Shown here: piece by piece, positions 44,666 to 54,253 of the stretch | Numbering within the stretch: position 1 is the stretch's first letter | Layout of the letters: each line of letters opens with the position of its first letter | Origin: Peronospora farinosa | Taxonomy: Eukaryota; Oomycota; Peronosporomycetes; Peronosporales; Peronosporaceae | DNA length: 64,000 bases | Reading direction: 5' to 3' | Assembly (NCBI GenBank): GCA_947646735.1 | Contig: CANTFK010000976.1 | Span: 124,001-188,000, forward strand | Program-made: the position numbers and the translations under genes | Notes under the pieces: model-generated | Seen by the model: only the letters and a program-made list of their open reading frames with translations | What the model was told of the DNA's origin: nothing | Databases searched by the model: none

Positions 44666-47140
44666 ATGGAGACTTCATCTTTATCATCACCAAGATCGTT
44701 ACAGTTGAAAAAACAGCACTTTGATGCAGCAACAATGATCAATTTACCACACTTGATGCCATCAAAATCGACGTTACAGCAAGTAGACCATGCAGTTGGT
44801 CAAGAGATATCAACGTTACAAGTTTCAAGACCGATGAATGACAAAGACTCGATTCCTTTACAGCATTCAGTCAATAATGTAGAGGAAATGTCACGTCCTG
44901 CATCATGTTCGTCACTCTCAAGTCCCGGTGGTGCTTCTTCTTCTTCTACCGCTGCGCAATATCGACACGCTCGAGTGTCAAACCCGTTACGTGGTGACAC
45001 GAACCTCAAGATCTTTTTACCTAGTGACAACTTGGCGTTGAAAGCCATTCTATCACCTCAAAAGAAGGCAGTGTCGGGCAAGATAGAAGACGAAGACGTT
45101 GCAACGTTGAGCAGTTCGTCGAATTTGCTGGACAAATTACTCTTTCGCAATGGGATTCAGACCCCGACGGTGCCAATGATCACCAGAAAATCCATGGGGG
45201 AAAGTGTCGTAGAAGAAGACGTCGAGGTTATGAACGTCGTTGTCATGAACTCAAACCTACCGCCACCACCGTTTGCCAATATGTATGCGTGTGAATCCTG
45301 TCGCGAAGATATTGGATCACTGCTGTCCAAGAGACGACACCATTGTCGAAACTGCGGTGGCTCCTTCTGCACCGACTGTACGACCAAATCGATTGTTGTA
45401 CCTTATCAAGCTTATTTAACACGAGGAGAGCTGCGCGTGTGCGATGGCTGCTTCCATCGGATCCAGGAATTCCACCAGCAGGTGAAGAGCACAAGTGTTA
45501 CATGGAGTGGACTCTCGCCACCGTCCATTGAGCAGATCGTTCGTGACTTTGATCTGTCGGTGGATGAAAATCCTGTTGCAATTTTCAACTGCGCGCTGTT
45601 CGTGGAGATGACGCCGTGTTACGGCCACCTTGTCTTTACACGCGAACGTCTGTGTTTCCAGAGTTACTATGACTCGAAGAAACGCAAAGTGGCGTACTCT
45701 CAGGTCTTGTCGCTATTGAAACCGCAGTTCTACTATATCAATGGCTTGCAGGTGAAGACGAAGCAGAAAGAAACTTTCTTCCTGGCTGAGTTTAATGGGC
45801 TTCGTGATACGTGTTTCCTGCGGTTGGACCAGCTCCTTCGGGCCTTTCAAGAAGCTAGTAAGTTGAAAGCTTTAGGGCCTGGAAAGTCCCCAAGCTCTAA
45901 GGAACTCCGGAGACAGGCACTTGATCGCCGACGCTCATATAAATTGATCTCGGAGCACGTATCTTCAATGGGATGTGCTGGAAGTTCAAGCGGTCCGCCT
46001 ATGTCATCTTCATCTCCTATTTCTACCGTGGGGTATATTGACGTCGATGGCGAGTCTTCCAATGCGGATGTGCCTCTCAGTAACATCACGGAGGATGGTG
46101 GCCACACCGATGACGATAAATCAACAGCCAGTGATGAAGAACCATTTGAGCTGTTACCACCGGATCCGCTGCTCGAAAAAATGACAGTTCTTCTGGATTG
46201 CGATCTGCGGGCTGATGTGAAGCGAGTTTTCGATCTGTTGTGGAACGATGGCCCTGGTCAGGAATTCTTGTACACGAACATGGTGAAGGCACGCGACATT
46301 GACATTGATATTGAGTCGTGGAAAGCCATCGACAAAAATGAGCTTGTAAAAGCTGAAGAGATCCAAAAGGGTTTTGAGATCTCCAAGGAGGATGACTATA
46401 CACTTTATCGTATCGTTCGATCTCAACATCCCCCCAAAACTTCATTTCCCGGTCTACCACCGTACGCTGGGTGCACAAGGACGCAACGATTTCGTCTTGA
46501 CAAAAGCTCTCATGGTGAAGATAAATGGGATCGCTTTGTGATCACTGAAGTGAACCGAATGAGTAAGATTCCGTTTAGCGATTACTTCGAGGTGGAGATG
46601 CGCTACGTGTTTTCTCGTGACGGTAACAACTACTGCCACGTTCAAGTTGGTTTAGTGGTTAATTTCCTCAAGGCAACGTGGTTCAAGTCGCAAATCAACT
46701 CGTCTGCGCGATCAGAGTCGAAAGAGGCGCTGGAGTCATGGATGAAACAGTCAATCGAGTTCCTCGAGTCACAACGGAATCGTATCGTTTCACTGTCCCC
46801 AACGCTTGGGGCGTTGTCTACTTCTGAAAGCTTCAGCGAGCTCGAATCGGAGACAGGTACCACTTTTCGTCCTGTACTGAAGCATCAGGCACCGGGTGCG
46901 CCTCCTACACTCAAGCTTCTCAAGAGTGCGAATGCGCCAGCGACTGCCTCAAAAGCATCCTGTACTGCTCACATGAGTGCCATTAGGCATTTTTTGTCGC
47001 CACCGTCACTCGTACAATTGCTCCTGCTGGGTGCGCTGTGTTACGGGTGTTTGCTACTCCGAGGGAACCTAATGCAGATGCAGCAGCTCACTGACGCGAC
47101 GACAAAATTGCTCGATCAGCTCCAGAGCAGCAGAGTATGA
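44666..47140 (+). CDS. FYVE-GRAM-VASt membrane protein (LAM/GRAMD1-like lipid transfer)
   Basis: 824 residues, one exon. A Ser-rich N-terminus leads to a FYVE zinc finger at about residues 205-266 (CESC, RRHHCRNCGG, C..C, RVCDGC): all eight zinc ligands and the R(R/K)HHCR and RVC motifs that bind PI3P are seen, while the usual WxxD is replaced by YACES. A GRAM domain follows at about 298-398 (FNCALFVEMTPCYGHLVFTR), then a VASt domain at about 500-705 (MTVLLDCDLRADVKRVFDLL to VGLVVNFLKATWFKSQI), then one transmembrane helix near 778-800. GRAM, VASt and TM together form the LAM/GRAMD1 sterol-transfer layout at membrane contact sites. A FYVE added in front would target PI3P endosomes. The lipid carried is not known. 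Confidence 0.88.
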   Translation: METSSLSSPRSLQLKKQHFDAATMINLPHLMPSKSTLQQVDHAVGQEISTLQVSRPMNDKDSIPLQHSVNNVEEMSRPASCSSLSSPGGASSSSTAAQYRHARVSNPLRGDTNLKIFLPSDNLALKAILSPQKKAVSGKIEDEDVATLSSSSNLLDKLLFRNGIQTPTVPMITRKSMGESVVEEDVEVMNVVVMNSNLPPPPFANMYACESCREDIGSLLSKRRHHCRNCGGSFCTDCTTKSIVVPYQAYLTRGELRVCDGCFHRIQEFHQQVKSTSVTWSGLSPPSIEQIVRDFDLSVDENPVAIFNCALFVEMTPCYGHLVFTRERLCFQSYYDSKKRKVAYSQVLSLLKPQFYYINGLQVKTKQKETFFLAEFNGLRDTCFLRLDQLLRAFQEASKLKALGPGKSPSSKELRRQALDRRRSYKLISEHVSSMGCAGSSSGPPMSSSSPISTVGYIDVDGESSNADVPLSNITEDGGHTDDDKSTASDEEPFELLPPDPLLEKMTVLLDCDLRADVKRVFDLLWNDGPGQEFLYTNMVKARDIDIDIESWKAIDKNELVKAEEIQKGFEISKEDDYTLYRIVRSQHPPKTSFPGLPPYAGCTRTQRFRLDKSSHGEDKWDRFVITEVNRMSKIPFSDYFEVEMRYVFSRDGNNYCHVQVGLVVNFLKATWFKSQINSSARSESKEALESWMKQSIEFLESQRNRIVSLSPTLGALSTSESFSELESETGTTFRPVLKHQAPGAPPTLKLLKSANAPATASKASCTAHMSAIRHFLSPPSLVQLLLLGALCYGCLLLRGNLMQMQQLTDATTKLLDQLQSSRV

Positions 47141-48275
47141 GGGTCTGAGAATACAACCAGAGTTCCGGAAAGATAGTTGCACGTGCAAAGTGTAACTGGT
47201 AAGCCCTTGTACGAGGGCAAAGCCGCAGATTCAAGCGATTGGAGTCGTCGTAAACGCAGTCAAGAAGCCGACGCCGTGTTTGCGAAAAAAATTGAGACAT
47301 AAAAATTGAAACATGGTTGTAGTGGAAGCAGGACAAGTTTAACAAGTTGAATGCGATGGAGAGACTGGAAAAGGCATGACCAACAATTTGCAAAGGAAAA
47401 AAGGAGCTACGCTGCTCATCGGATGGATTAACTAAACGAATAACCCTCCAGCATACGAGCAAGACAGGAAAGGTCAAGGCATAAAATACCAAGGCGTAGC
47501 TGCAGCTTGAGCGAAATTACACTGCCGGCCAAACGTAAACGATGAGGAAGGTTCTTGTCATGGGTTGTCAGAGTAGATGGTGCAGCTATGGAGGTATTTG
47601 CACGAGTCATCCCGATTTGGTCGACGGTGGCACAAACAGAGCGCTTCAGCTGGTATATCCAGAAAGGTGGTTGCTATCGAATCCAAGTCAGCTTAGATGG
47701 TGTAGATCGCATTCCTATCAGAATAACTGTGAAGACCTGGCAGTTGAGACATTAATCGTCGTCTAGGACAACAACCTCCTCTTTTGACTCACTTGAAAAA
47801 TACCACTGGAGAATCGATTATCCAAGAGCGTCCCTTTCGAGCGTATCAAGCGGAATTTGGACAGATGATGTCAACGTTGTGGCAGTAGTTCCAGTGAATG
47901 ATTATAGAAGACGTGAGAAGGCGACAAGACCCCTCAATGCAAACCATCTCGTAAAGCCCACGCGCTAATTGAAGCTACTGGTCCGGAATGATAGCGATCA
48001 GCATTCTCAGGCATTTCCTCCAGCGGTCAGAAGTGGTTGTTTAAGTCTTCTGCCTCTTTCAACATATACTCAGAAGCCATTCACAACAATCCAGTAGTGA
48101 TGGGAAAATGAAGAGAGCCAAGTGCGGACATATTGGAGCCAAACTTGCACCAAGCCTCCTCTTATTTCTATGGTAGGAACTGGTACGAAGAAATACGATT
48201 GGCATTCCACTTGCCATAGCAGTTGTTTGGCAGCATAGTGCAAACTGCTACCATGTAATTTGCATGAGAACATCG
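47141..48275. other. Intergenic with one unplaced open frame
   Basis: A 67-codon open frame at 47555-47755 (+), VDGAAMEVFARVIPIWSTVA to VKTWQLRH, reads somewhat like protein but has no upstream exon or recognised family. Otherwise no signal. Confidence 0.35.
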
Positions 48276-50150
48276 CTAGACTGGCGTTGGCGTGGTCGAG
48301 TCAATAGAAGAGGCGTTAGAGAGGCTCGCGCCGGCGCCATCGCATGTATTTAGCTTAGGACCTGTATCCTCTTCATACGCCCACGAAGCCAGTAAATTCA
48401 CCTCCACATCCGGTTGTGAGAAAGCCAATTTGACTTCTTTATCGTCCACGTTGCTCAGCGCAATGCACGCATGAGTAAACGCACAACGCAGTTGACTAAG
48501 TGCGCGTCTAGAACAGAGCATCCCCAGATCGCGTTCGGTCTCGACTGGGTCTTCCAGACAGAGTCGGGTGTCATTTCGACGAGACCAACCCTTGCTGGTC
48601 TTTGACATAATGTCGCCTGTGCGTAAGCTCACTACGGTGTGCTCGTAGTCGAACTCGCAAGCGTAGAAGCGGAAGAAGCCCCGTCGAAGTGCCAGCCAAT
48701 CTCGCACCTTAGTGTTTTGCTCGTTGACGAGTATAAACTTCTTCTCAGCCGCTTCGAGTCGTTTATCGATTTCATCGTCCGTCAGTGTATGTAGCGAAAC
48801 CTCATCTTCAACAACATATGCACTACAGTCAAGCACGGGTAGAACAGAAATACGTTGCAGGTAGTAGATAGCAAGCAGCATGAGTCCATACGAGCTCACG
48901 GCGTCACTAACCACACGCGCCTTGGCCCGACGCCACTTACGAAGCCAGTCACAGAATCGTCGCACATGTTGAAGCTGACGTTTTCGCTCTGAGGAATGTG
49001 CACCGACACCACCATACAAGAGCCATCGCAAAAGACGCGTGTTCCATAATGCAGAAACGTTGTTCACACAAAGGTCACATGGTAGATCGGTAGAAGGGTC
49101 CCAAAACTGCACAATAGGAATACGGGCTCCCGTGACTGCGATAATCCTGTGCTCAGTTTCGTCCGTGCGATCAGGTAAGAAATAAATCGACAAATGCTCC
49201 ATCACTTCAGTGACCAGAGACGCTGTTTCTTGGCAAAAATGTGGCGCTGACGGCAACAAAGCGCAGAGATCCACATCGGCAGGTTTTTGATCATCATCGT
49301 CGGGATCTGACAAAAGACCAGTGACTGAAGAACCAAATATTGTGACACGTGCATCTGGCCACATCAGACGAAGCACATTCTCCACACGATGAGCCGCTTG
49401 TTTTCGACGCTGTAGCTCCTTTTCTTTATCTTGATCAGCCCTTAAGAACGCCTCCTCCTCCTCATTTTCGAAGGCTACGTTAACAGAATCAACACTGATC
49501 TGATCAGCAAATGCTCGTGCATACATTGGCACAAAATAGAGCAATTTTCCTGTCTGCAGACATTGCGTCACTAAAGCACGTTGCAATTTCCGAGCTCGTT
49601 CCTTCTTGTCGTACATCTTGGCATCATTAGAGGCTGTCGGATGCAGCATCAAGTGCACAGCTGCTTTCATCACTGTCTCGTCTTCTTTCTTCTCTTGTAA
49701 CTGCAATACCCACGGCCATAGAAACTGTTCCAGACGTTCACGAATTGCTAGTGTGTCTTCCTCCAATTCCACCAGAAATCGCGCCAATAAGAGCGGAGAA
49801 ATCGTCCAACCAGACGAAAAAACAGCCACTAATTCGTCTCCTCGTACATTCAGACGCTTTGTATAATGTGCCGCTGCTTTCGGGGCCTTATGTTCTGTCA
49901 GAATCACACGGACGACAACTGTCCGTGCTTCAAGTGTCCCAATTTGAAGGGCGAGACTTTGCGCGGTGTCCCATTCGTGACTAGAGCGGCTTTGCAGGAC
50001 GTTGTGCAAAGTATCAATAGATACAGTTACGGGGTTTGATCGAGCCAAACGCTCGGTCTTTGACTTGCGACGTCCTCGTCTCTTCTTCTTGCACTTCGGA
50101 GCTGCTGCTGCTGGTGCTGGTGATTCACCGTGGCGCTTCATTCTGGACAA
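48276..50150 (-). CDS. Non-canonical poly(A)/poly(U) polymerase (Cid1/TRF-type nucleotidyltransferase)
   Basis: 624 residues. An N-terminal basic leader (KCKKKRRGRRKSKTERLARS) suggests nuclear or nucleolar targeting. A helical region follows, then the polymerase-beta fold: VTIFGSSVTGL near residue 268, ADVDLCALLP near 290 (the two catalytic Asp), and the third Asp in LPCDLCVNN near 355. The PAP-associated domain is marked by SSYGLMLLAIYYLQ and, near the end, CLEDPVETERDLG, the Cid1-family IEDPF-like block. It would add A or U residues to the 3' ends of RNA for decay or surveillance. The VFENEEEEAFLRADQDKEKE linker is acidic. A or U specificity cannot be told. Confidence 0.85.
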   Translation of the reverse strand: MSRMKRHGESPAPAAAAPKCKKKRRGRRKSKTERLARSNPVTVSIDTLHNVLQSRSSHEWDTAQSLALQIGTLEARTVVVRVILTEHKAPKAAAHYTKRLNVRGDELVAVFSSGWTISPLLLARFLVELEEDTLAIRERLEQFLWPWVLQLQEKKEDETVMKAAVHLMLHPTASNDAKMYDKKERARKLQRALVTQCLQTGKLLYFVPMYARAFADQISVDSVNVAFENEEEEAFLRADQDKEKELQRRKQAAHRVENVLRLMWPDARVTIFGSSVTGLLSDPDDDDQKPADVDLCALLPSAPHFCQETASLVTEVMEHLSIYFLPDRTDETEHRIIAVTGARIPIVQFWDPSTDLPCDLCVNNVSALWNTRLLRWLLYGGVGAHSSERKRQLQHVRRFCDWLRKWRRAKARVVSDAVSSYGLMLLAIYYLQRISVLPVLDCSAYVVEDEVSLHTLTDDEIDKRLEAAEKKFILVNEQNTKVRDWLALRRGFFRFYACEFDYEHTVVSLRTGDIMSKTSKGWSRRNDTRLCLEDPVETERDLGMLCSRRALSQLRCAFTHACIALSNVDDKEVKLAFSQPDVEVNLLASWAYEEDTGPKLNTCDGAGASLSNASSIDSTTPTPV

Positions 50151-50930
50151 GTGAATGAAAGTGATTGGCTGAAAAGCAGTTCATACAAAATGTATATTGT
50201 ATTGCAGGACAGATCAATTATAGCCAGTGGAACCTGTTTAAATGAATACTCAAAGGGTGCCGATGATTCGAAACGAAAGATCCGGTAAGACTGAGCTGTT
50301 CTTGGAGAATGACGTCACGATGGGAATTGCTAGACAAAGCGTGATATAGAATAGTATTAGAAAGAGCTACGGGCTTTCGTACTGTCGTTTTAAAGGTCCA
50401 TTGTGGTGTTTGCCCATCTGTTCTTCACTGCAAAGCAAAAAGGAGAGCACATTGGAGCTGACATCTGTGGCAAAGACGTCCACAAATACGACAAAGATGG
50501 TGTCTCACCGAAAATTAAAGGCCAATTGTGAGAACCATTGTGCGATTAGGACGCGATTCTCCGCCGTCTCAAGTTATTGTAACTGTTTGTGGAATTATTG
50601 GCGGAGTGAAGTAGGGCTTGATAACATATAGAACAACGGTATTCGAGCTAGCCGCCCACCGAAATGTAAGGGCGGTCTCACCGTATGAAGCAATCCAATT
50701 GCAGGGGAGCTGGATCATGGACACCATCACGAGAAAACTGCTCCTTCCAATAAATGTGCCCAGTTTTGTCGCATCTGGTCTCACCATCCAAAGCTTGGCG
50801 GTAGATTATACGCGAGGTATCCAGTTTGAGCTCCTCAACCTCATCCTATCTACTTGTGCTGTTAGCCTCCTCAAATTACAATTCTCGTCCAACAGCAGAA
50901 GTCATTAAGTCGCATTGTCACCGTTCGTCA
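50151..50930. other. Intergenic, no gene seen
   Basis: Between the divergent nucleotidyltransferase gene and the secreted acidic protein. An open frame upstream of 50931 is continuous with that gene, but the signal peptide fixes the start at 50931. Confidence 0.45.
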
Positions 50931-51479
50931 ATGCGTTTCTACTACGTCGCACTAGTTGCTGCTTCTGCATTATATACAAGCATTGATGGTGTTCAGGCTG
51001 TTCCCAGCGTGGCCGTGCCCACTTCGCTCAGAGGGACCACCAACAACATACCGCTGTCCAACGGCGAAGAGATGACCAACCGTTTTTTGATTGCCGAAGA
51101 TGAAACAATTGACGATGATCCGTTGCCAGAGAGAAGTATCAAAAGTTTAAAAAAGATAGGAAAGAAGATAAACAAGGGAAGACGTCGAGAAGAAAACGAA
51201 GAAGAAAACGAAGAAGAAAACGAAGAAGAAGACAGCATCAACCCTGAATCTGAAGACGAATCTGACGACGAATTTGACGACGAATCTGATGACGAATCTG
51301 ACGACGAATCTGATGACGAATCTGACGACAAGGCTAACAACAAGTCTAACAATGAATATGTCAAAGCTGAAAAAACGGACAAAGATGACAAAGATGACAA
51401 ATACGACGACCCTGACGACTCTGACGATTCTGACCGTCGCCAACACCATCACTTTTTTGGCTTTCATCGCGGAGATTAA
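50931..51479 (+). CDS. Secreted acidic protein with a degenerate RxLR-like N-terminus (candidate effector)
   Basis: 182 residues from MRFYYVALVAASALYTSIDG, a clear signal peptide ending near VQA. The first mature residues contain TSLRGTTNN and then NRFLIAEDETIDDD and PLPER, in the place where oomycete host-translocated proteins carry RxLR and acidic EER motifs; here the motif is RFLI, so the match is degenerate. The rest is low complexity: NEEENEEENEEE, then SDDESDDE repeats, then KDDKDDKYDDPDD and a His-rich end. The acidic blocks come from 15- and 24-base repeats at the DNA level. It could be a decayed or divergent effector, or a secreted metal-binding or cell-wall protein. Confidence 0.65.
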   Translation: MRFYYVALVAASALYTSIDGVQAVPSVAVPTSLRGTTNNIPLSNGEEMTNRFLIAEDETIDDDPLPERSIKSLKKIGKKINKGRRREENEEENEEENEEEDSINPESEDESDDEFDDESDDESDDESDDESDDKANNKSNNEYVKAEKTDKDDKDDKYDDPDDSDDSDRRQHHHFFGFHRGD

Positions 51480-52311
51480 CTTTACTCCAAAGTGGTACTT
51501 ATTTGCTGATTGTTGGCTACCTCCTTTCTCTAGCTGACCGACCACAGGTTGCGCACGTACCTGGATTAACAGAATAATACACTTTTGACTTGCTTATCAT
51601 TGTAAGAGGTTTTGTGCTACTGAAATATTGTTCCCCCCAAAGTGTGGTGCCTCTGACCAAGGAAATACTTTAGTAAATCTATAAATGAGTACTTAATTTA
51701 CAAACGAGATGCTACAAAACGACGGTGCGAAAAGTAATATATATACTGTAGGAATCCTTATAAATTTTGATGCTGCCCGTCGTTTCGACGCATACGTGCG
51801 CGAATTCTCCGCGGATAGTATATTGGCCCATCATTTTACCTTATTTTATATTTAGTTTAATAAAGTAAATTGATACATTTGAAAGTCAATGTGTACCTGT
51901 CATTCCGACGGACATGGTGAGTAAAGTCTGCTTTTTGATATTCGTGCCCATCTATTAAATTTAGAATATTTGGTTGACTCTGATAAGTTAATATGTATGA
52001 TGCAATACATAGGGGTCACTTCGCTTTTTTGCAACTGAATCCAGTTCAACCTGATGACAACGCTTGCTCTTGCCATGTTCAAGTGTATTAATAAAGTACT
52101 GAGCTTATATTTTGAAACGAATCTAAAGCATGTGTTTCATTTAATATATAAGAAAATGCTGTGTTTGATGTAGCAATATATATCAAGGGTATGAAGGTTG
52201 ATGTGTACCCATCGTTTCGAGGATGTATTATATAAAAAAGCACGGAATACGAACACATGGGATGGACTATATTCTGTTATGCAAATCTGATTGGGTTATT
52301 ATCAATGCAGA
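51480..52311. other. AT-rich intergenic, repeat-like
   Basis: No coding signal. AT-rich with several short runs of TATATA. It marks the change from the gene-dense block to the repeat-rich right end. Confidence 0.5.
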
Positions 52312-52579
52312 ATGCAAAATCAGCCAATGCAAAACTAGCCAATAATGTAAAATTAGCTAATCCAAATGCCGGAGAAGGAGCACTACGGACGGACGGACTG
52401 ACAGGCGGACACAATTCGTTATCTTCTATATAATAAAAGAATTGTGTCCGTCCGTCCGTCCGTCTGTTCGTCCGTCCGTCCGTCTGTCCGTCCGTCCGTA
52501 GTGCTCCTTTTCCGGCATTCGGATTGGCTAATTTTGCATTATTGTCTAATTTTGCATTGGCTGATATTGTATTTTGCAT
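52312..52579. mobile_element. 268-bp foldback element (MITE-like inverted repeat with GGAC/GTCC arms)
   Basis: The left arm starts ATGCAAAAT at 52312 and the right arm ends ATTTTGCAT at 52579. Reading inward, both arms carry GCCAATGCAAAA, AATGCCGGA, AAGGAGCACTACGGACGG and GGACACAATTC in inverted order, with a short AT loop near 52419-52438. The right arm has an extended GTCC/GTCT microsatellite that the left lacks. No coding capacity and no obvious target-site duplication were seen. Confidence 0.75.
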
Positions 52580-53779
52580 AGATAATATTATAAGCTGATT
52601 TTTCGAATATATACTGTAGTAAAATTGCCTACGTCCATACTAATTGCGTAGAACATGCGTACCTATCGGTCGGAACGACTGGCAGATCTAAGTTCGGTTT
52701 GACGAATTTTGTAATATTAATGCGAGCAGGTCTCCGTTACAGAATTCAGCTTCGAAAGGCGGCAAAAAGCTGTTAAGACACCCTTTAATATAATTAAACT
52801 ATCTTTTATTTAATTAAAGAAAAGTATTTATCCGTTTGCCATCGTGCTTTTTCTAGGAATTCGAATTGACTGATTTTGCGTTTTATATTCATTCATATTT
52901 GCTAATATGCATTGAAAAACGTATTTGATCGATATATTTGGATGTCTGAAATATATAACGAATCTTATTTGTGAAATCTGATAGGGTGAAGTAAGATTAT
53001 TTGGAGTAAAAAGTACCTATGAGCCTGGGGACGACGTCCCATCGGTGGTGCAATGGTTTGCTTACCATGTATACAGGTCTGTGTAATGGGCACGGGCTCA
53101 ATACCCGCTGCCTGCCAAATCGGGCATATTGGAAATTTGGGTAGTTCTCTTAGTCGAACTTTGGGCTGCTTGCGGTAAACACTTTCGAGTGCTGTCGTGT
53201 GGTAGTCGTTACTTAACCCTTGCATGAAAACGAGAGTCCGTCCCCCAAGCTTGCTTGGGTCTCACACTGAATATCTTCTTCGGAAGGTGGATGGTAGTAG
53301 TGCTATAACGGTAGAAGCCGAAGGCGTAAAGGTCCGTAATAACGGTAGGGCCCGTGTCCCTTCAATATGACTTCGTAATAAGTGACGCAAATCGGCTTAA
53401 GCCGTGACCTCACACGGGCGCATTAGCATACCAATACGATTAATGAGGAAAAAACAAAGACCGATAAGCCAAATAGGCAGGTATAAACCAAAAGCGAATC
53501 TCCAAATCCTCTTCCTGAAAGGGTAAAGGTGTAAGGCAAAAACCACTTGCAAAGGCCAAAAGCCAACTACCAATACCCGCAAGGGTAAAGGCTATAGTCC
53601 GAACGTCTAAATACACTTGATTACCTAAATAATATTAAAAATGGTGTACGACCATCCTTTCATATATTTTAGGCATGTTGATTGGCCAACTTTATATTTT
53701 GCAATAACTGGTGTATGTCGCACTTTGCATTAAGATCTCTACTAAAGATTTAAGTCCTTACGTGGTGCTACAATTAAAG
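52580..53779. other. AT-rich intergenic with a possible SINE and unidentified repeat-like DNA
   Basis: A tRNA-promoter-like pair is listed separately. From about 53200 to 53640 lies moderately GC-rich sequence with phrases such as AACGGTAGAAGCCGAAGGCG, and no open frame of interest; it may be part of a transposon or LTR. No gene is recognised. Confidence 0.4.
53040..53220 (+). mobile_element. Possible tRNA-derived SINE head
   Basis: GGTGGTGCAATGG at 53044-53056 resembles a pol III A box, and GGGCTCAATACCCGC at 53094-53108 resembles a B box (GGTTCGANTCC-like, flanked by pairable GGG/CCC), about 50 bp apart as in tRNAs. The surrounding sequence does not fold into an obvious full tRNA and continues into an unrelated body, which is how tRNA-derived SINEs look. 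Confidence 0.35.
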
Positions 53780-54196
53780 ATGGAAAGCCCACGGTCGCGC
53801 CGAAATCGTCTTGCCTGGGAGCGACGTTCTCGGCAGCGTGCCAAGGAGACGGAAGAACAGCGAGCCGCACTACGGCAAGAAGCGCGCCGTGCGCAACGCA
53901 CCCGGCGGCGACAATATAAGAACGTGGCAGCAGAGCGCGAGCGCAACCGAGTGGCGCACGCGGCACGACGAGCCGAAATGAGCCACGAAGATGCAACGCT
54001 TGAGCGCGAGCGCAACCGAGCGAGGCAGGCGGCACGACGAGCCGAAATCAGCCACGAAGATGCAACGCTTGAGCGCGAGCGCAACCGAGTGGCGCACGCG
54101 GCACGACGAGCCGAAATGATCCACGAAGATGCAACGCTTGAGCGCGAGCGCAACCGAGTGGCGCACGCGGCACGACGAGCCGAAATGACACGCTAA
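53780..54196 (+). CDS. Short STPR-type basic protein at the head of the array
   Basis: 138 residues from ATG 53780 to TAA 54194-54196. The first half is very basic and reads as worn 23-residue repeats (KETEEQRAALRQEARRAQRT), then perfect units begin with ERERNR and AHAARRAE and run to AARRAEMTR and a stop. STPR (score and three peptide repeat) proteins such as silkworm FMBP-1 bind DNA through tandem 23-residue units of this composition; the match in length and Arg/Glu/Ala pattern is by eye. An ATG at 53711 in the same frame gives a longer N-terminus. No helicase or transposase is seen upstream. Whether it is expressed is unknown. Confidence 0.5.
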   Translation: MESPRSRRNRLAWERRSRQRAKETEEQRAALRQEARRAQRTRRRQYKNVAAERERNRVAHAARRAEMSHEDATLERERNRARQAARRAEISHEDATLERERNRVAHAARRAEMIHEDATLERERNRVAHAARRAEMTR

Positions 54197-54253
54197 GACG
54201 CAACGCTTGAGCGCGAGCGCAACCGAGCGAGGCACGCGGCACGACGAGCCGAA

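Noticed and set aside
47555..47755. 67-codon plus frame ending VKTWQLRH
   Set aside because: Looks protein-like but has no upstream exon, partner or known family; left as intergenic.
51147..51545. Hydrophobic Phe/Val-rich minus-strand frame
   Set aside because: Antisense of the acidic GAA/GAC repeats of the secreted protein; the composition is an artefact of the repeat.
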